NCBI RefSeq assembly: GCF_004785645.1
Contig: NZ_SRPE01000007.1
Span: 124,001-188,000 of the forward strand
Source: Empedobacter tilapiae
GTDB lineage: Bacteria > Bacteroidota > Bacteroidia > Flavobacteriales > Weeksellaceae
Direction of reading: 5' to 3'
DNA length: 64,000 bases
The notes under the pieces are model-generated. The model worked only from the letters and a program-made list of their open reading frames with translations, did no database searches and was not told the origin of the DNA. The position numbers and the translations under genes were made by a program. Of the stretch, positions 49,917 through 61,954 are shown piece after piece. The number at the start of each line of letters is the position of its first letter. Positions within the stretch are counted from its first letter, which is position 1.

Positions 49917-51014
49917 TTAACAATAATTAACAGGATTGGTATTAATTCCAGAATTAAAGACCACAAAATTAGTAAATTTTTCTTTAAGATACGAAGTTAT
50001 TAAGTATTTTGTAAATTGTTCTGACTCGAAATGTCCAATATCAGCCAAAACAAGCTTATTTTCAGCAGTAAAAAAATCATGATATTTTAAATCAGCGGTA
50101 ATATAAATGTCTGCTCCAGCCGAAATTGCATTTTTTATACCAAATGCGCCAGATCCTCCAAGTACAGCAACTTTCTTTATTTTTTTGTTTAATAATTTCG
50201 AGTGACGAATAAATGGCGTATTCATTTGAGTTTTTAAATAATTGAAAAAATCAATTTCACTCATCTCATTTTCCAAGTCTCCAATCATTCCGATCCCAAC
50301 ATAATTGTTCTGATTATTCAACGAAACAACAGAATAAGCAACCTCTTCGTACGGATGATTCTTAAATAAAGCTTTGATTATATCATCTTCCAAATGTTGA
50401 GGAATAACAACTTCTATTCTCGTTTCATTTACAGCTTCCAATTTGCCTATTTTTCCTATAAAAGGCTTTGCTCCTTCAATTGGTCTAAAATTCCCTCTAC
50501 CTTCTTGTGAAAATCCACACGAATCATAATTACCTATTCTTCCTGCTCCAGCTTCATATAAAGCATTCTTTAAAGAATCTGCATTTTCAGTCGGAACATA
50601 GGTAATCAATTGTTTTAAGGTTTGAGTTTTTGGAATTAAAATTTTTGTATCTATCAATTTTAATTGTTCTGAAATCTTAAAATTAACACCAACTTTAGAA
50701 TTGTCCAATGCTGTATGCGTTGCATAAATGTTAATTCCATGTTTTATAGCTGTCATCACAGCTTTTTCAACATAACTCTTGCCATTTAATTTCTTTAATC
50801 CAGAAAAAATTATTGGATGAAAACTTACAATTAAATTACAATTTTTCTCAATAGCTTCTTCTACAACTTCTGGTGTTGTATCAAGTGTTACTAAAACTCC
50901 TGTAACCTCATCATTATAATCTCCAACTAGTAATCCTACATTATCAAAATCCTCGGCATACGTCAATGGCGCAATTTCTTCCATCGCAAAAGCGATGTCT
51001 TTTACTTTTATCAT
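49917..51014 (-). CDS. NIF3-like dinuclear metal protein
   Basis: 365 residues, the long form with a central PII/CutA-like insertion (about 130-235). Metal-binding motifs: SFHPIIFSG (His pair region), YATHTALDN, and LADIGHFESEQ near the C-terminus. The family (NIF3, YbgI, YqfO) is sometimes annotated as GTP cyclohydrolase I type 2, but its in vivo role is debated. Followed within 2 bp by the coiled-coil protein gene and preceded by the GNAT gene (1 bp overlap), so all are in one transcript. Confidence 0.9.
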   Translation of the reverse strand: MIKVKDIAFAMEEIAPLTYAEDFDNVGLLVGDYNDEVTGVLVTLDTTPEVVEEAIEKNCNLIVSFHPIIFSGLKKLNGKSYVEKAVMTAIKHGINIYATHTALDNSKVGVNFKISEQLKLIDTKILIPKTQTLKQLITYVPTENADSLKNALYEAGAGRIGNYDSCGFSQEGRGNFRPIEGAKPFIGKIGKLEAVNETRIEVVIPQHLEDDIIKALFKNHPYEEVAYSVVSLNNQNNYVGIGMIGDLENEMSEIDFFNYLKTQMNTPFIRHSKLLNKKIKKVAVLGGSGAFGIKNAISAGADIYITADLKYHDFFTAENKLVLADIGHFESEQFTKYLITSYLKEKFTNFVVFNSGINTNPVNYC

Positions 51015-51502
51015 TATATTTTTTTCAAAACTAATTTTTCTGTTGGCAAATCATTTTCAATTCCCTTCCAATAAGATTCAAAATTAAATTTTTCTAACAG
51101 TTTTCGTGAAGCTATATTATCAGGATCAATAACAGCCATCACTTCAAGGTTTGGAAATTTGTTTTTAGATTCTGAAAGCAAGTGCTCACAAATAGTAGAA
51201 CCAAAACCTTTTCTCCAAAATTCTTTTTTTAATAAATATCCTATTTCTAATGAATTTTCGAGATGTTTATTGTAGACTAATTTACAATCCCCTAAAAGAT
51301 TATCATTTTCATCATAAACTTTAAAAAATCCTAAATTTTCGTCTACCGAACTTTTTTCTAAAATTGAAGTGAATTTATGATTTGCTTGTTCTTCGTTCAG
51401 ACCTTTACCTGAAATATATTTCATTTGATCATCATCTTGAACAAGTTTATAAAATTCATTAAAATCTGATGGTTTATATTTTTCGAATCGAAGTTTCTTC
51501 AT
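51014..51502 (-). CDS. GNAT-family N-acetyltransferase
   Basis: 162 residues with the acetyl-CoA fold: NSLEIGYLLKKEFWRKGFGS (motif A, with RKGFGS as the Q/RxxGxG/A loop) and ASRKLLEKFNFES. It resembles RimJ/RimL-type transferases. The substrate may be a protein N-terminus, an amine or an antibiotic. It overlaps the 3' end of the kinase gene by 29 bp, so it is translated from the same mRNA. Confidence 0.85.
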   Translation of the reverse strand: MKKLRFEKYKPSDFNEFYKLVQDDDQMKYISGKGLNEEQANHKFTSILEKSSVDENLGFFKVYDENDNLLGDCKLVYNKHLENSLEIGYLLKKEFWRKGFGSTICEHLLSESKNKFPNLEVMAVIDPDNIASRKLLEKFNFESYWKGIENDLPTEKLVLKKI

Positions 51503-52505
51503 GAAATTTAGTTAATGCTTTTAATAAATTGATTTGGTTTATCGTACGATTAAGATTTTGCTTTGGATAAGAAATTGAATAATAGATATCATTATTTAAA
51601 TAATCACTTAAAAACCTAACCGCTTGAATATAGATTACAATATACGCAACAAAATCCATATTTTCAATCTCTATTGGTCGTAAATCATATTTTAAATGTT
51701 CTAAAAACCCATTTTTAACCGCTTTATAATAATCAGGTTCAAATAATTTTTCGGGATTAGGATCATCTTCTTCTTTTAAATTAGAATAAGTTCTTATCAT
51801 ATCTCCAAAATCGCACAAAATATTTCCTGGCATTATGGTATCCCAATCAATTAAAGCAATTGCCTGCGAATAATTCTTTTTATCGAATAGAAAATTACCC
51901 AATTTAGCATCTGCATGAACGACACGTTTTGGAAAATCTATCGCTAAATATTCTCTAACCTTTGATAAGTTATCTAGAATATAATTTATTTCATTTTTTG
52001 TCTCACTTAAGCGCTCTTCTGAAGCATTTCTCAAAGCTTTATTAAAATCGTCTATACGTTTTTTATAATCTAAAAATCCTTCAATTGATGGAGAAATTTG
52101 ATTGATGTCAAAATCTAATAAATAAGAATGAAATTCACTTACTGTTTTAGCTGCTTCAAAAGCTTGTTCTGAGGATTCTACTTTATCAAAACAAATAGAA
52201 TTTGAAATAAAAGAAGTTAATCTCCATATCTCATCATTTTCACGAGCCAAAAGATTTCCCTGTAAATCTGGGATAATTTCGATGATTTGCTTTGGATACT
52301 TTTTTGATTTTAAGTGAGATGATATAAGCTGTATATTAGTTGAAATTATACCTGGATTTGGAAAAACTTTTGTATTTATTTTTTGTAAAATATATTTTTT
52401 CCCTTGATTAACTATTTCATAAGTAGAATTAATCCAACCAGTATTGATTGGATTAATTGCTATTTGATTAATATTTTGAAAATAGTGTTTTAATACTTTA
52501 TCCAT
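51474..52505 (-). CDS. NahK-like sugar kinase (aminoglycoside phosphotransferase fold)
   Basis: 343 residues with a protein kinase-like fold. Catalytic loop VHADAKLGNFLFD (HxDxKxxN) at about 198-208 and the metal Asp in LIDWDTIMPG, which matches the LDTVMPG form of NahK, N-acetylhexosamine 1-kinase, more than antibiotic phosphotransferases. It would phosphorylate GalNAc or GlcNAc at C1. The next upstream gene is a nucleotidyltransferase and before that a GH109 alpha-N-acetylgalactosaminidase, which together suggest salvage of GalNAc. Substrate is inferred from context. Confidence 0.82.
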   Translation of the reverse strand: MDKVLKHYFQNINQIAINPINTGWINSTYEIVNQGKKYILQKINTKVFPNPGIISTNIQLISSHLKSKKYPKQIIEIIPDLQGNLLARENDEIWRLTSFISNSICFDKVESSEQAFEAAKTVSEFHSYLLDFDINQISPSIEGFLDYKKRIDDFNKALRNASEERLSETKNEINYILDNLSKVREYLAIDFPKRVVHADAKLGNFLFDKKNYSQAIALIDWDTIMPGNILCDFGDMIRTYSNLKEEDDPNPEKLFEPDYYKAVKNGFLEHLKYDLRPIEIENMDFVAYIVIYIQAVRFLSDYLNNDIYYSISYPKQNLNRTINQINLLKALTKFHEETSIRKI

Positions 52506-52511
52506 TTTGTT

Positions 52512-54795
<2,284 letters not shown>

Positions 54796-54873
54796 TTAAT
54801 TTTCGATTTATTCTAAGTATTAGATTGCAAAATATTAAAAAAATCAATATTAATCAGGATTTAGTTAAAGAAA

Positions 54874-55758
54874 TTAATACGTTTTTGGTGAATCCTTAGG
54901 AAATACAATAATAAATTCTGTAGTAGTTATTTTTTCGTTTTTAGACTTAATTAAAGATAATTTTTCGCTCATATCATCAGTTTCTAGAATTTCTATTACA
55001 GCTATTTTTAAATCTGGTCGAAAATATTTCAAATACCAATAAATTCCACCATAATCTTTCGAATGATAATCACCATTATAATGAACAACTAAATTATTTT
55101 TCTTAAAATTATTCAAAATAGATTCAGCCATCGTTGCATCTTTTGTAGCCTGCGCTGCAACAAACTGCTTTGCCTTCACTCCAGCGTGATCTCCCATCAT
55201 TTTTATCATCTCAGGATAACCAGGTGCATTATAATCTATCGTAATAGGAAGTTTTGCAACAAATTCTTTCTCATTACTTGAAATTGTATCTAGCGCTTCC
55301 AATCCATTTTTTGATACATATGAAGCATATTTACGTGTAACATTTGTCGCTATAAAATTCAAATTCTTTTCTTTTGCAAAATCAACAAGAGGCTTATAAT
55401 CTGTTTTATAATTACTCCAGAGCTTTGTATTCTTTTGAAAATCTTCATCTGTTATTTTTCCTTCTAGATAATTAGTTAAATCCGTTTGCTGATGACGTTC
55501 AAACATTTCAGCGCCAAGTTTCAATTGATCACCTTTCAACTCATATAAAGCCTTTGTTGTTTGTAACTGTAACCAATGATTAACTGCATTATTATGATGT
55601 TCCCCAAATAAAACCACATCATATTTTGCCAATTCTTTTATCATTTTATCAAAATCAACTTTCTTTTCTTGTTGATTAAAAATTTGATAAACTTTTCCGT
55701 TCTGTGCATTTACCTGAATTGCAGCTACAATTAATAAGGAATAAAATATCTTTTTCAT
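54874..55758 (-). CDS. ChaN-family haem-binding protein
   Basis: 294 residues from ATG 55758 (MKKIFYSLLIVAAIQ, signal peptide ending NAQ). A longer frame would place 23 residues before this signal. The Cofac_haem_bdg (ChaN) domain begins VVLFGEHHNNAVNHW, with GAEMFERHQQ and VHYNGDYHSKDYGG following; the domain belongs to the Tiki/erythromycin-esterase-like superfamily. ChaN proteins of Campylobacter and Pseudomonas are thought to bind haem for iron acquisition. No lipobox is seen here. Divergent from the ABC transporter genes. Confidence 0.88.
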   Translation of the reverse strand: MKKIFYSLLIVAAIQVNAQNGKVYQIFNQQEKKVDFDKMIKELAKYDVVLFGEHHNNAVNHWLQLQTTKALYELKGDQLKLGAEMFERHQQTDLTNYLEGKITDEDFQKNTKLWSNYKTDYKPLVDFAKEKNLNFIATNVTRKYASYVSKNGLEALDTISSNEKEFVAKLPITIDYNAPGYPEMIKMMGDHAGVKAKQFVAAQATKDATMAESILNNFKKNNLVVHYNGDYHSKDYGGIYWYLKYFRPDLKIAVIEILETDDMSEKLSLIKSKNEKITTTEFIIVFPKDSPKTY

Positions 55759-55832
55759 GTTATTTAAATTAATTCTAAATTGTAACAAATTAACAAAAAA
55801 CTCTACATATAAAGAAAACAAATTCAACTACT

Positions 55833-56729
55833 ATGAACAAAGTTCTTGAAATTAATCAACTAACAAAACAATTTGGCAGCTTTACAGCGGTCAACAACGT
55901 CAGTTTTTCGGTAGAAAAAGGAAACGTTTATGGATTACTTGGTCCTAACGGAAGTGGGAAATCGACAACCTTAGGAATGATTCTTAATGTAATTAATCCA
56001 ACTGCGGGTTCGTGGAAATGGTTCGATAAAGAACCTGATAACGATTCGTTGAAAAAAATTGGAGCCATTATCGAAAGTCCAAAATTCTATCCATATTTAT
56101 CAGCAGAAAAAAATCTTGAAATTGTCGCTGATATTAAAGAAGTTAATTATGCAAAAATTGACGAAAAACTTGAATTAGTTGGATTACTTTCTCGTAAAAA
56201 AGATAAATTTCAACAATATTCGTTGGGGATGAAACAACGTTTGGCTATTGCGGCTGCGTTATTAAATGATCCTGAAGTATTAATTTTAGACGAACCTACA
56301 AATGGCTTAGATCCGCAAGGAATTATTCAGATTCGTGAATTAATCATCAAAATTGCGCAACAAGGAACTACAATTATTCTAGCAAGTCATTTATTAGACG
56401 AAGTCGAAAAAGTGTGTTCGCATGTAGTGGTTTTAAATCAAGGAAAAATGCTTTATGCAGGTTCTGTAGATCAAATGAATTCAAGTTTTGGAAGTATAGA
56501 AGTTGCTGCGCAAAATATGGAAAGTTTGGAATATACTCTAAAAACGTTTTCATTCGTTTCGAAAGTTACCAAAGAGAATAACAAACTTTTTGCTGTTTTA
56601 TCAGAAGAAAAAGATCCTGCAGAAATCAACAAAATGCTTTATGAACAAGGAATTGTTGTAAATCATTTGGTAAAACGTAAAGAATCTTTAGAGCAACAAT
56701 TTTTCCAATTAATCCAAAAACAGAACTAA
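55833..56729 (+). CDS. ABC transporter ATP-binding protein
   Basis: 298-residue ATPase. Walker A GPNGSGKST (about 38-46), signature YSLGMKQRLAIA, Walker B VLILDEPTNGLDP and the switch His in ILASHLLDE. The C-terminal extension (about 215-298) is typical of ABC-2 exporters of the bacitracin or lantibiotic resistance type. Its permease is encoded 1 bp downstream. Exported compound unknown. Confidence 0.92.
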   Translation: MNKVLEINQLTKQFGSFTAVNNVSFSVEKGNVYGLLGPNGSGKSTTLGMILNVINPTAGSWKWFDKEPDNDSLKKIGAIIESPKFYPYLSAEKNLEIVADIKEVNYAKIDEKLELVGLLSRKKDKFQQYSLGMKQRLAIAAALLNDPEVLILDEPTNGLDPQGIIQIRELIIKIAQQGTTIILASHLLDEVEKVCSHVVVLNQGKMLYAGSVDQMNSSFGSIEVAAQNMESLEYTLKTFSFVSKVTKENNKLFAVLSEEKDPAEINKMLYEQGIVVNHLVKRKESLEQQFFQLIQKQN

Positions 56730-56730
56730 C

Positions 56731-57561
56731 ATGAAAAGATTATTTAGCATAGAATGGAATAAATTATTCTACAACAAAGGAACGCGAATTTTTATCATTT
56801 TATATTTCGTAATGATTCTATTAATGGGAATTACGTTACCGAATTTCAAACCAAACATGAATGGAATTGAAGTTGATTTAATCAAATTGGGTGCGTTAGA
56901 ATTCCCTGTTATTTGGCATAATATCACATGGTTAATTGGCTTTGGAAAATTCTTTTTAGCAATTATTGTTATTAATAATATTACAAACGAATATTCTTTC
57001 GGAACATTCAAACAAAATACAATTGACGGTTTATCTAAAACAGAATTTTTAAATTCGAAAGTATTGATGAATGTAGTGATTACACTTATTTCAACATTTT
57101 TAGTTGGCGTTTTAGTTTTTGCACTAGGTTCTATTTTCAGCGAAAAATTTGATTTTGTAAACGGAATTGAATTCTTAGGAGGATATTTTATAGAAATCTT
57201 CGCTTACATTGTATTTGCAATGTTTTTATCATTTCTATTAAAGAAAAGTGCTTTTGCTATTTTGTCTTTAATTGTCCTAAATATTGCAGAATCTGTTTTT
57301 AAAGTAATCGAATTTTTAGTTCGTTTTGGTAAAAATCCTCCAAAAGATCCAGAAGAAATTAAAATATATTCTAACTTTTTACCTTTAAACTCAAATGGAA
57401 AAATAATCGATTACCCTTCTGTAGATATACAAAAAGCAATATTAGAAGGAAAGCTATTTATTCCAGATCATATTCAATGGGAATATTTTGCAATCAATGT
57501 TTTCTATATCATTCTGTTTTTAGGCTTATCATTATTGATTATCAAAAAAAGAGATTTATAG
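56731..57561 (+). CDS. ABC-2 type permease
   Basis: 276 residues with six transmembrane helices, the two-helix pairs and a large loop before the last helix (about 215-245). The gene follows the ATPase directly and belongs to the same transporter. The final segment IILFLGLSLLIIKKRDL is typical of ABC-2 permeases. No substrate can be inferred. Confidence 0.85.
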   Translation: MKRLFSIEWNKLFYNKGTRIFIILYFVMILLMGITLPNFKPNMNGIEVDLIKLGALEFPVIWHNITWLIGFGKFFLAIIVINNITNEYSFGTFKQNTIDGLSKTEFLNSKVLMNVVITLISTFLVGVLVFALGSIFSEKFDFVNGIEFLGGYFIEIFAYIVFAMFLSFLLKKSAFAILSLIVLNIAESVFKVIEFLVRFGKNPPKDPEEIKIYSNFLPLNSNGKIIDYPSVDIQKAILEGKLFIPDHIQWEYFAINVFYIILFLGLSLLIIKKRDL

Positions 57562-57574
57562 ATTTTATTCAAAA

Positions 57575-57615
57575 TAAAAAAAAGGTTTTTTAAGGAATTA
57601 AGAAACCTTTTTTTT
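57575..57615 (+). terminator. Terminator after the ABC operon
   Basis: AAAAGGTTT-TTTAA pairs, with one mismatch, with TTAAGAAACCTTTT followed by T8; it lies directly before the esterase-family gene. Confidence 0.7.
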
Positions 57616-57630
57616 GTTTATTTTAGAGAT

Positions 57631-58884
57631 ATGAAACAGTATTTACATTTACTTATTTTTCTTCCTAATTTATTATTCGCTCAAACAGAATTTTTGAATA
57701 ATGAAGAACTAAACTATCTAAAAAAGTTTATTTATCCCATTTCTACAACTAATCCTAAGGTTGAAGATGAAAAAGATTTACTGTTCTTAAATGAATTAAT
57801 TGGAAACTCAAATGTTGTCGCATTAGGCGAAGTTACGCATAGTTCTAAAGAAATTTTTCAATTAAAACATCGTATCATTAATTACTTGATCAAAAATAAA
57901 GAATTCGATATTGTAACAATGGAGTCTCCTACAGTAGAAACCAATCAAATAAACGAGTTTATTATTGATAATAAAACCAATGCCAGAAATGTCTTAAATC
58001 AATTAAACTTTCCTATATGGGAAAATTATGATGTCTTAAATATGATTAACTCTTTACATGATTATAACTTGAATCATGATAAAAAAGTACATATAAAAGG
58101 AATTGATATGCAAAGTTATATTCCTTCTATCTCTATACTAGAAGCATTTTATGCCAATAACTCTATCGATTCTAGTACTTTAATTCAATTCAAGAATTTA
58201 CTAGTAGAATTGCAAAAGAATCAAACACGAATTACCAATTATACGACAAACCAAAAATCACAATTTGAAAAATACATCAACCAAATAAATTTTGAAATAA
58301 GCAACACAAAAGACTCTAAAAAAAATAGAGATTGGGCTCTTCATAATATAACCATTATTACACAATATTTCGATAAAATGTATCGCTCTAATCGAGATTT
58401 ATTTATGGCAGATAATTTCTTTTGGACTCAAAACCAATATCCAAACTCTAAATTTATTATTTGGGCTCATAATCAACATATCATGCAAAAGAAGCCTGCT
58501 AGTGGATTTTATTTAGACAAGAAATTAAAAGAAAATTATACATCTATTGGTTTTACTTTCTTCAGTGGACAGAATCGTGTGTTTTTAAATACTATGAAAA
58601 AGATTCCCATTACGAAAGTTGTTGAAGCTCAAATAGAAAATAGCACATCCATAGAAGCTTACTTAAACTCTCTTAGTATTCCTATTTTTCTATTGGACTT
58701 AAAAAAAATAAAAGAAGAAAATAATAATTTAGCTAAATGGATTTTAAATAAAAAACCATATCGATGGACAGGAATGGTAGAAGCTAAAAACGAATTTGTC
58801 AATTCATCTATTACAGATGATTTCGATTATCTCATTTTCATTAATCAAAGTTCAATTTCAACTTTACTTCATGAAATCGAATAA
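57631..58884 (+). CDS. Exported erythromycin-esterase-family protein
   Basis: 417 residues: signal peptide (MKQYLHLLIFLPNL, ending LFAQ) and an Ere/succinoglycan biosynthesis-like domain. Active-site Glu and His: ALGEVTHSSKE (about 63-73), VTMESPTVE, and IIWAHNQHIM around 275. Typical cytoplasmic EreA/B hydrolyse macrolides; here a signal peptide puts it outside the cytoplasm, so macrolide resistance should not be assumed. Related esterases are common in Bacteroidota and of unknown substrate. Directly follows the ABC terminator by about 16 bp. Confidence 0.85.
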   Translation: MKQYLHLLIFLPNLLFAQTEFLNNEELNYLKKFIYPISTTNPKVEDEKDLLFLNELIGNSNVVALGEVTHSSKEIFQLKHRIINYLIKNKEFDIVTMESPTVETNQINEFIIDNKTNARNVLNQLNFPIWENYDVLNMINSLHDYNLNHDKKVHIKGIDMQSYIPSISILEAFYANNSIDSSTLIQFKNLLVELQKNQTRITNYTTNQKSQFEKYINQINFEISNTKDSKKNRDWALHNITIITQYFDKMYRSNRDLFMADNFFWTQNQYPNSKFIIWAHNQHIMQKKPASGFYLDKKLKENYTSIGFTFFSGQNRVFLNTMKKIPITKVVEAQIENSTSIEAYLNSLSIPIFLLDLKKIKEENNNLAKWILNKKPYRWTGMVEAKNEFVNSSITDDFDYLIFINQSSISTLLHEIE

Positions 58885-58962
58885 TTATCAATTGTAATGC
58901 TAAAAAATCTATTTCTTACGTTTTTATTTATCTCGACTATTCTACTATTTCACTTGTTTGTT

Positions 58963-58970
58963 TATCTTTG
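58963..58970 (+). promoter_or_regulatory. -7 element giving a near-leaderless nrnA mRNA
   Basis: TATCTTTG, 6 nt before ATG 58976, matches TAnnTTTG. The transcript would start at or next to the start codon. Confidence 0.5.
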
Positions 58971-58975
58971 CAACT

Positions 58976-60001
58976 ATGCAAATGACAAATTTCGAAGAGC
59001 TAAAAGCTCTTTTAAAATCAACACCAAAGAAAATTGCAATTCTACCGCACAAAAATCCTGATGGAGATGCGATAGGTTCTACATTGGCGATGTATCATTA
59101 TTTGAACAAATTGGGACATACATGTAATATTGTATCTCCTAATGATTTTCCGAAGTTCCTAAAATGGATGCCTTCAGCAAAAGATATTGTAATTGCAGAT
59201 TACCGACCAAAAGTTGCCGAAGCAATTATACATCAAGCTGAGTTGATTTTTATCTTAGATTTTAATACTGTAAAACGAATTGACGACTTAGGAAACTGGG
59301 TTGAACGTTCGAAAGCTCCAAAAATATTAATCGATCATCACCGCGAACCAGATACATTTGATTTTATGTATTCGGATATCGAAATGCCAGCGACTTGTCA
59401 AATGGTTTATAATTTTATCGAAGCGATGAATGATTTAGATAAAATTGATAAAGGCATTGCTGAATGTATTTATACTGGAATAATGACGGATACAGGCGGA
59501 TTCCGTTTTCGTAATACATCGGCAGATACGCACAGAATTGTAGCAGAGTTAATTGATAAAGGTGTAGAAGTAGACAAAGTAACTTCATACGTTAATGATT
59601 CACAAACTCAAGGACGTTTAAAGTTATTATCATTAACCCTTAATAATCTAACTTTTTTACCAGAACATCGCACAGCTTTCATGTTCTTAAAACGTGAAGA
59701 TTTACTAGCAAATGGTTTTCAAAAAGGAGATACAGAAGGCTTTGTAAATTATGGTTTGAGTGTAGAAAATTTTATCTTTTCTGTAATTTTTATTGAAGAC
59801 ACACATCATAATTTTATTAAAATTTCGTTACGCTCCAAAGGTGATTTTGATGTCAATGAATTCTCTCGAAAACATTTTAATGGCGGTGGTCATATGAATG
59901 CAGCTGGAGGTCGTTCGGATATGAATATGGAAGAAACAATTGCTTATTTCCAGTCACTTTTACCAGAATATCAAGAAAAGTTAGCCAACATCGTGATCTA
60001 A
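58976..60001 (+). CDS. nrnA: DHH-family oligoribonuclease / pAp phosphatase NrnA
   Basis: Degrades short RNA oligomers and 3'-phosphoadenosine 5'-phosphate. From ATG 58976 (MQMTNFEELK) the protein has 341 residues; an upstream TTG at 58958 is before the -7 box and rejected. Motifs: ILPHKNPDGDAIGS (DHH motif I), IDHHREPD, DTGGFRF, and GGGHMNAAGG of the DHHA1 domain near 310. Its stop overlaps the gldI start (TAATG), so nrnA, gldI and the PPIase gene form one operon. Confidence 0.9.
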   Translation: MQMTNFEELKALLKSTPKKIAILPHKNPDGDAIGSTLAMYHYLNKLGHTCNIVSPNDFPKFLKWMPSAKDIVIADYRPKVAEAIIHQAELIFILDFNTVKRIDDLGNWVERSKAPKILIDHHREPDTFDFMYSDIEMPATCQMVYNFIEAMNDLDKIDKGIAECIYTGIMTDTGGFRFRNTSADTHRIVAELIDKGVEVDKVTSYVNDSQTQGRLKLLSLTLNNLTFLPEHRTAFMFLKREDLLANGFQKGDTEGFVNYGLSVENFIFSVIFIEDTHHNFIKISLRSKGDFDVNEFSRKHFNGGGHMNAAGGRSDMNMEETIAYFQSLLPEYQEKLANIVI

Positions 60002-60528
60002 TGAAAAAAGTTATTTTATTCTCTTTTGCCATCTTTGCATTGGCAAGCTGTGATCAAAAAGTGATACAATATCCTATTTCGTATTCCAATGACGATTTTA
60101 TGAAACGTTCGCAAGAACGTGGAAAATTATTGCATCAAGAAGAATTACAATGGTTTGATGATTATATGAAAACATCTGACTTAAAATTTGTCAAAACAAA
60201 TTCAGGCTTTTGGATTTCTAATAGCGGTCAACGAACAGCTCAAACAGCAAATAATGGAGATTATATCGAATTTGAATATCAAGTAACTGATCTCGAAAAC
60301 AATATTTTATATTCATACAACGAAAATAAAATTCAGAAAATAGTTCTAGGAAAAGCTGATATTGTAAGAGGTTTACAAGCTGGTTTACAACTTATACCAG
60401 AAGGTGAAACTACGAAGTTATTATTACCTTCATTTTTAGCCTACGGAGGTTATGGAGATACGCAAAAAATTGCACCAGACACCCCGATTATTATGGATGT
60501 AAAAGTTTTAAAAATACAAAAACACTAA
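60001..60528 (+). CDS. gldI: Gliding-motility lipoprotein GldI (FKBP-type PPIase)
   Basis: 175 residues: lipoprotein signal (MKKVILFSFAIFALASC, Cys17) and a FKBP-type peptidyl-prolyl isomerase domain (about 72-175) with GDYIEFEYQV, VLGKADIVRGLQAGLQ and PSFLAYGGYGD. GldI is required for gliding in Flavobacterium; here it probably folds envelope or T9SS proteins. Located in the nrnA-gldI-PPIase operon, the order usual for Flavobacteriia. Confidence 0.92.
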   Translation: MKKVILFSFAIFALASCDQKVIQYPISYSNDDFMKRSQERGKLLHQEELQWFDDYMKTSDLKFVKTNSGFWISNSGQRTAQTANNGDYIEFEYQVTDLENNILYSYNENKIQKIVLGKADIVRGLQAGLQLIPEGETTKLLLPSFLAYGGYGDTQKIAPDTPIIMDVKVLKIQKH

Positions 60529-60549
60529 TTATAAAGATTGTAAAATAAA

Positions 60550-61629
60550 ATGAGAAAAATATTATTAATCTTAACAGTCATTACTACCTTAGTTAGTTGT
60601 GGCGTTAAAATTCCAAAGTCGATGAGTAAAGAAGAATTTAAAAGTTTAGAAGACGGATTGTATGCAAAAATGACAACAAATCATGGTGCAATGACAATCA
60701 AATTATACGAAGAAGAAGCACCTATGACAGTTGCTAACTTTGTAGGTTTAGCAGAAGGTACAAAAGAAAATAAAGCGAAAGCAAAAGGAGTTCCTTTTTA
60801 TGACGGAATTATCTTTCACCGTGTAATCAAGGATTTCATGATTCAAGGAGGAGATCCAGACGGAAGAGGTACAGGTGGTCCTGGTTATGATTTCGAAGAC
60901 GAATTTGATCCAGCTCTAAAACACGACAAAAAAGGAGTTTTATCTATGGCAAATTCAGGGCCTGCAACTAATGGTTCTCAATTTTTCATTACAGAGGTTC
61001 CTACACCATGGTTAGACGGTAAACATACTATTTTTGGACAAGTAGTAGAAGGATTGGAAGTGGTTGATTCTATTGCAAATGTAGAGAAAACACCAAGCGA
61101 CAAACCAGTTGTACCAGTTGTTATTGAGAAAGTAGAAATCGCTCGCAAAGGGGATAAATATACGAAATATAACGGAGCTGAAGCTTTTGAAGCTGCAAAA
61201 GCGAACCACGCAAAAAAACAAGCAGAAGCAGAAGCAAAAGCAAAAGCAGAAAAAGATGCTGAAATTGCTCGCCAAAAAGAATTAGAAGCAAAAGCTCAGT
61301 CTACTCCTTCTGGATTAAAATATGTTATTTTAGAAGAAGGAAATGGAGCAAAACCAGTACAAGGAGACCCAATCCAAGTTCATTACACTTTACGTTTAAA
61401 TGATGGTGAAAAATTAGATTCATCTTTCGACCGTAATCAACCATTAGACGCAACTGTTGGTGTAACAGGATTAATTCAAGGTTGGATGGAAGCTTTAACA
61501 ATGTTCAACAGAGGTACAAAAGTATTTTTAATCATTCCTTCAGAATTAGGATATGGTACAAGAGGAGCTGGAGGTGTTATTCCACCAAATGCAACTCTAT
61601 ACTTTGATATGGAAGTTTTAGATAAATAA
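60550..61629 (+). CDS. Lipoprotein with cyclophilin and FKBP domains
   Basis: 359 residues. Lipoprotein signal (ending LVSC, Cys18), a cyclophilin domain (about 35-200: FHRVIKDFMIQGGDPDGRGTG, NGSQFFITE), an Ala/Lys/Glu helical linker (about 210-245) and a FKBP domain (about 260-359: IQVHYTLRLNDGE, IIPSELGYGTRGAGGVIPPN). Two unrelated proline isomerase folds sit in one chain, a fusion common in Flavobacteriia. It should speed protein folding in the periplasm. Third gene of the nrnA-gldI operon. Confidence 0.92.
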   Translation: MRKILLILTVITTLVSCGVKIPKSMSKEEFKSLEDGLYAKMTTNHGAMTIKLYEEEAPMTVANFVGLAEGTKENKAKAKGVPFYDGIIFHRVIKDFMIQGGDPDGRGTGGPGYDFEDEFDPALKHDKKGVLSMANSGPATNGSQFFITEVPTPWLDGKHTIFGQVVEGLEVVDSIANVEKTPSDKPVVPVVIEKVEIARKGDKYTKYNGAEAFEAAKANHAKKQAEAEAKAKAEKDAEIARQKELEAKAQSTPSGLKYVILEEGNGAKPVQGDPIQVHYTLRLNDGEKLDSSFDRNQPLDATVGVTGLIQGWMEALTMFNRGTKVFLIIPSELGYGTRGAGGVIPPNATLYFDMEVLDK

Positions 61630-61646
61630 AAACTTATATATACAAT

Positions 61647-61680
61647 AAAAAAATCCGCTCAAAATGAGCGGATTTTTTTA
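61647..61680. terminator. Bidirectional terminator
   Basis: AAAAAAATCCGCTCA and its complement around a short loop, between the PPIase gene and the convergent small protein gene. Confidence 0.85.
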
Positions 61681-61905
61681 TTGTTCCAAAGTAGCTTCTT
61701 CATTTTCTGCTTCTACTTTCTTTTCATATTTTTTTCGAATATAATCAGCTGCTAAGGTTACAGCAATTCCTCCAATTATTCCATAAATAGATCGTTTACC
61801 AAAAAATTTAGCAACAGTCACACCTGTAGTAGCTGCTGTCGTTAACAATCCTATTTTAGTTCCTTTTTCTTTTTGACTTTTTGTTAATGCTTCTATAATT
61901 TTCAT
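61678..61905 (-). CDS. Small membrane protein of unknown function
   Basis: 75 residues. A basic N-terminus is followed by two short hydrophobic, Gly/Ala-rich segments (about 18-33 and 41-55) and a charged tail (YIRKKYEKKVEAE). It could be a membrane-associated helical hairpin. No family recognised. Confidence 0.65.
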   Translation of the reverse strand: MKIIEALTKSQKEKGTKIGLLTTAATTGVTVAKFFGKRSIYGIIGGIAVTLAADYIRKKYEKKVEAENEEATLEQ

Positions 61906-61954
61906 AGTTTAGATGTTTCAATTTTAGAATAATAAACAATTATCAAACCAAACT

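Noticed and set aside
57631-58884. Macrolide resistance role for the erythromycin-esterase-family protein
   Set aside because: The signal peptide and weak similarity outside the active-site motifs argue against a resistance enzyme; family name only.
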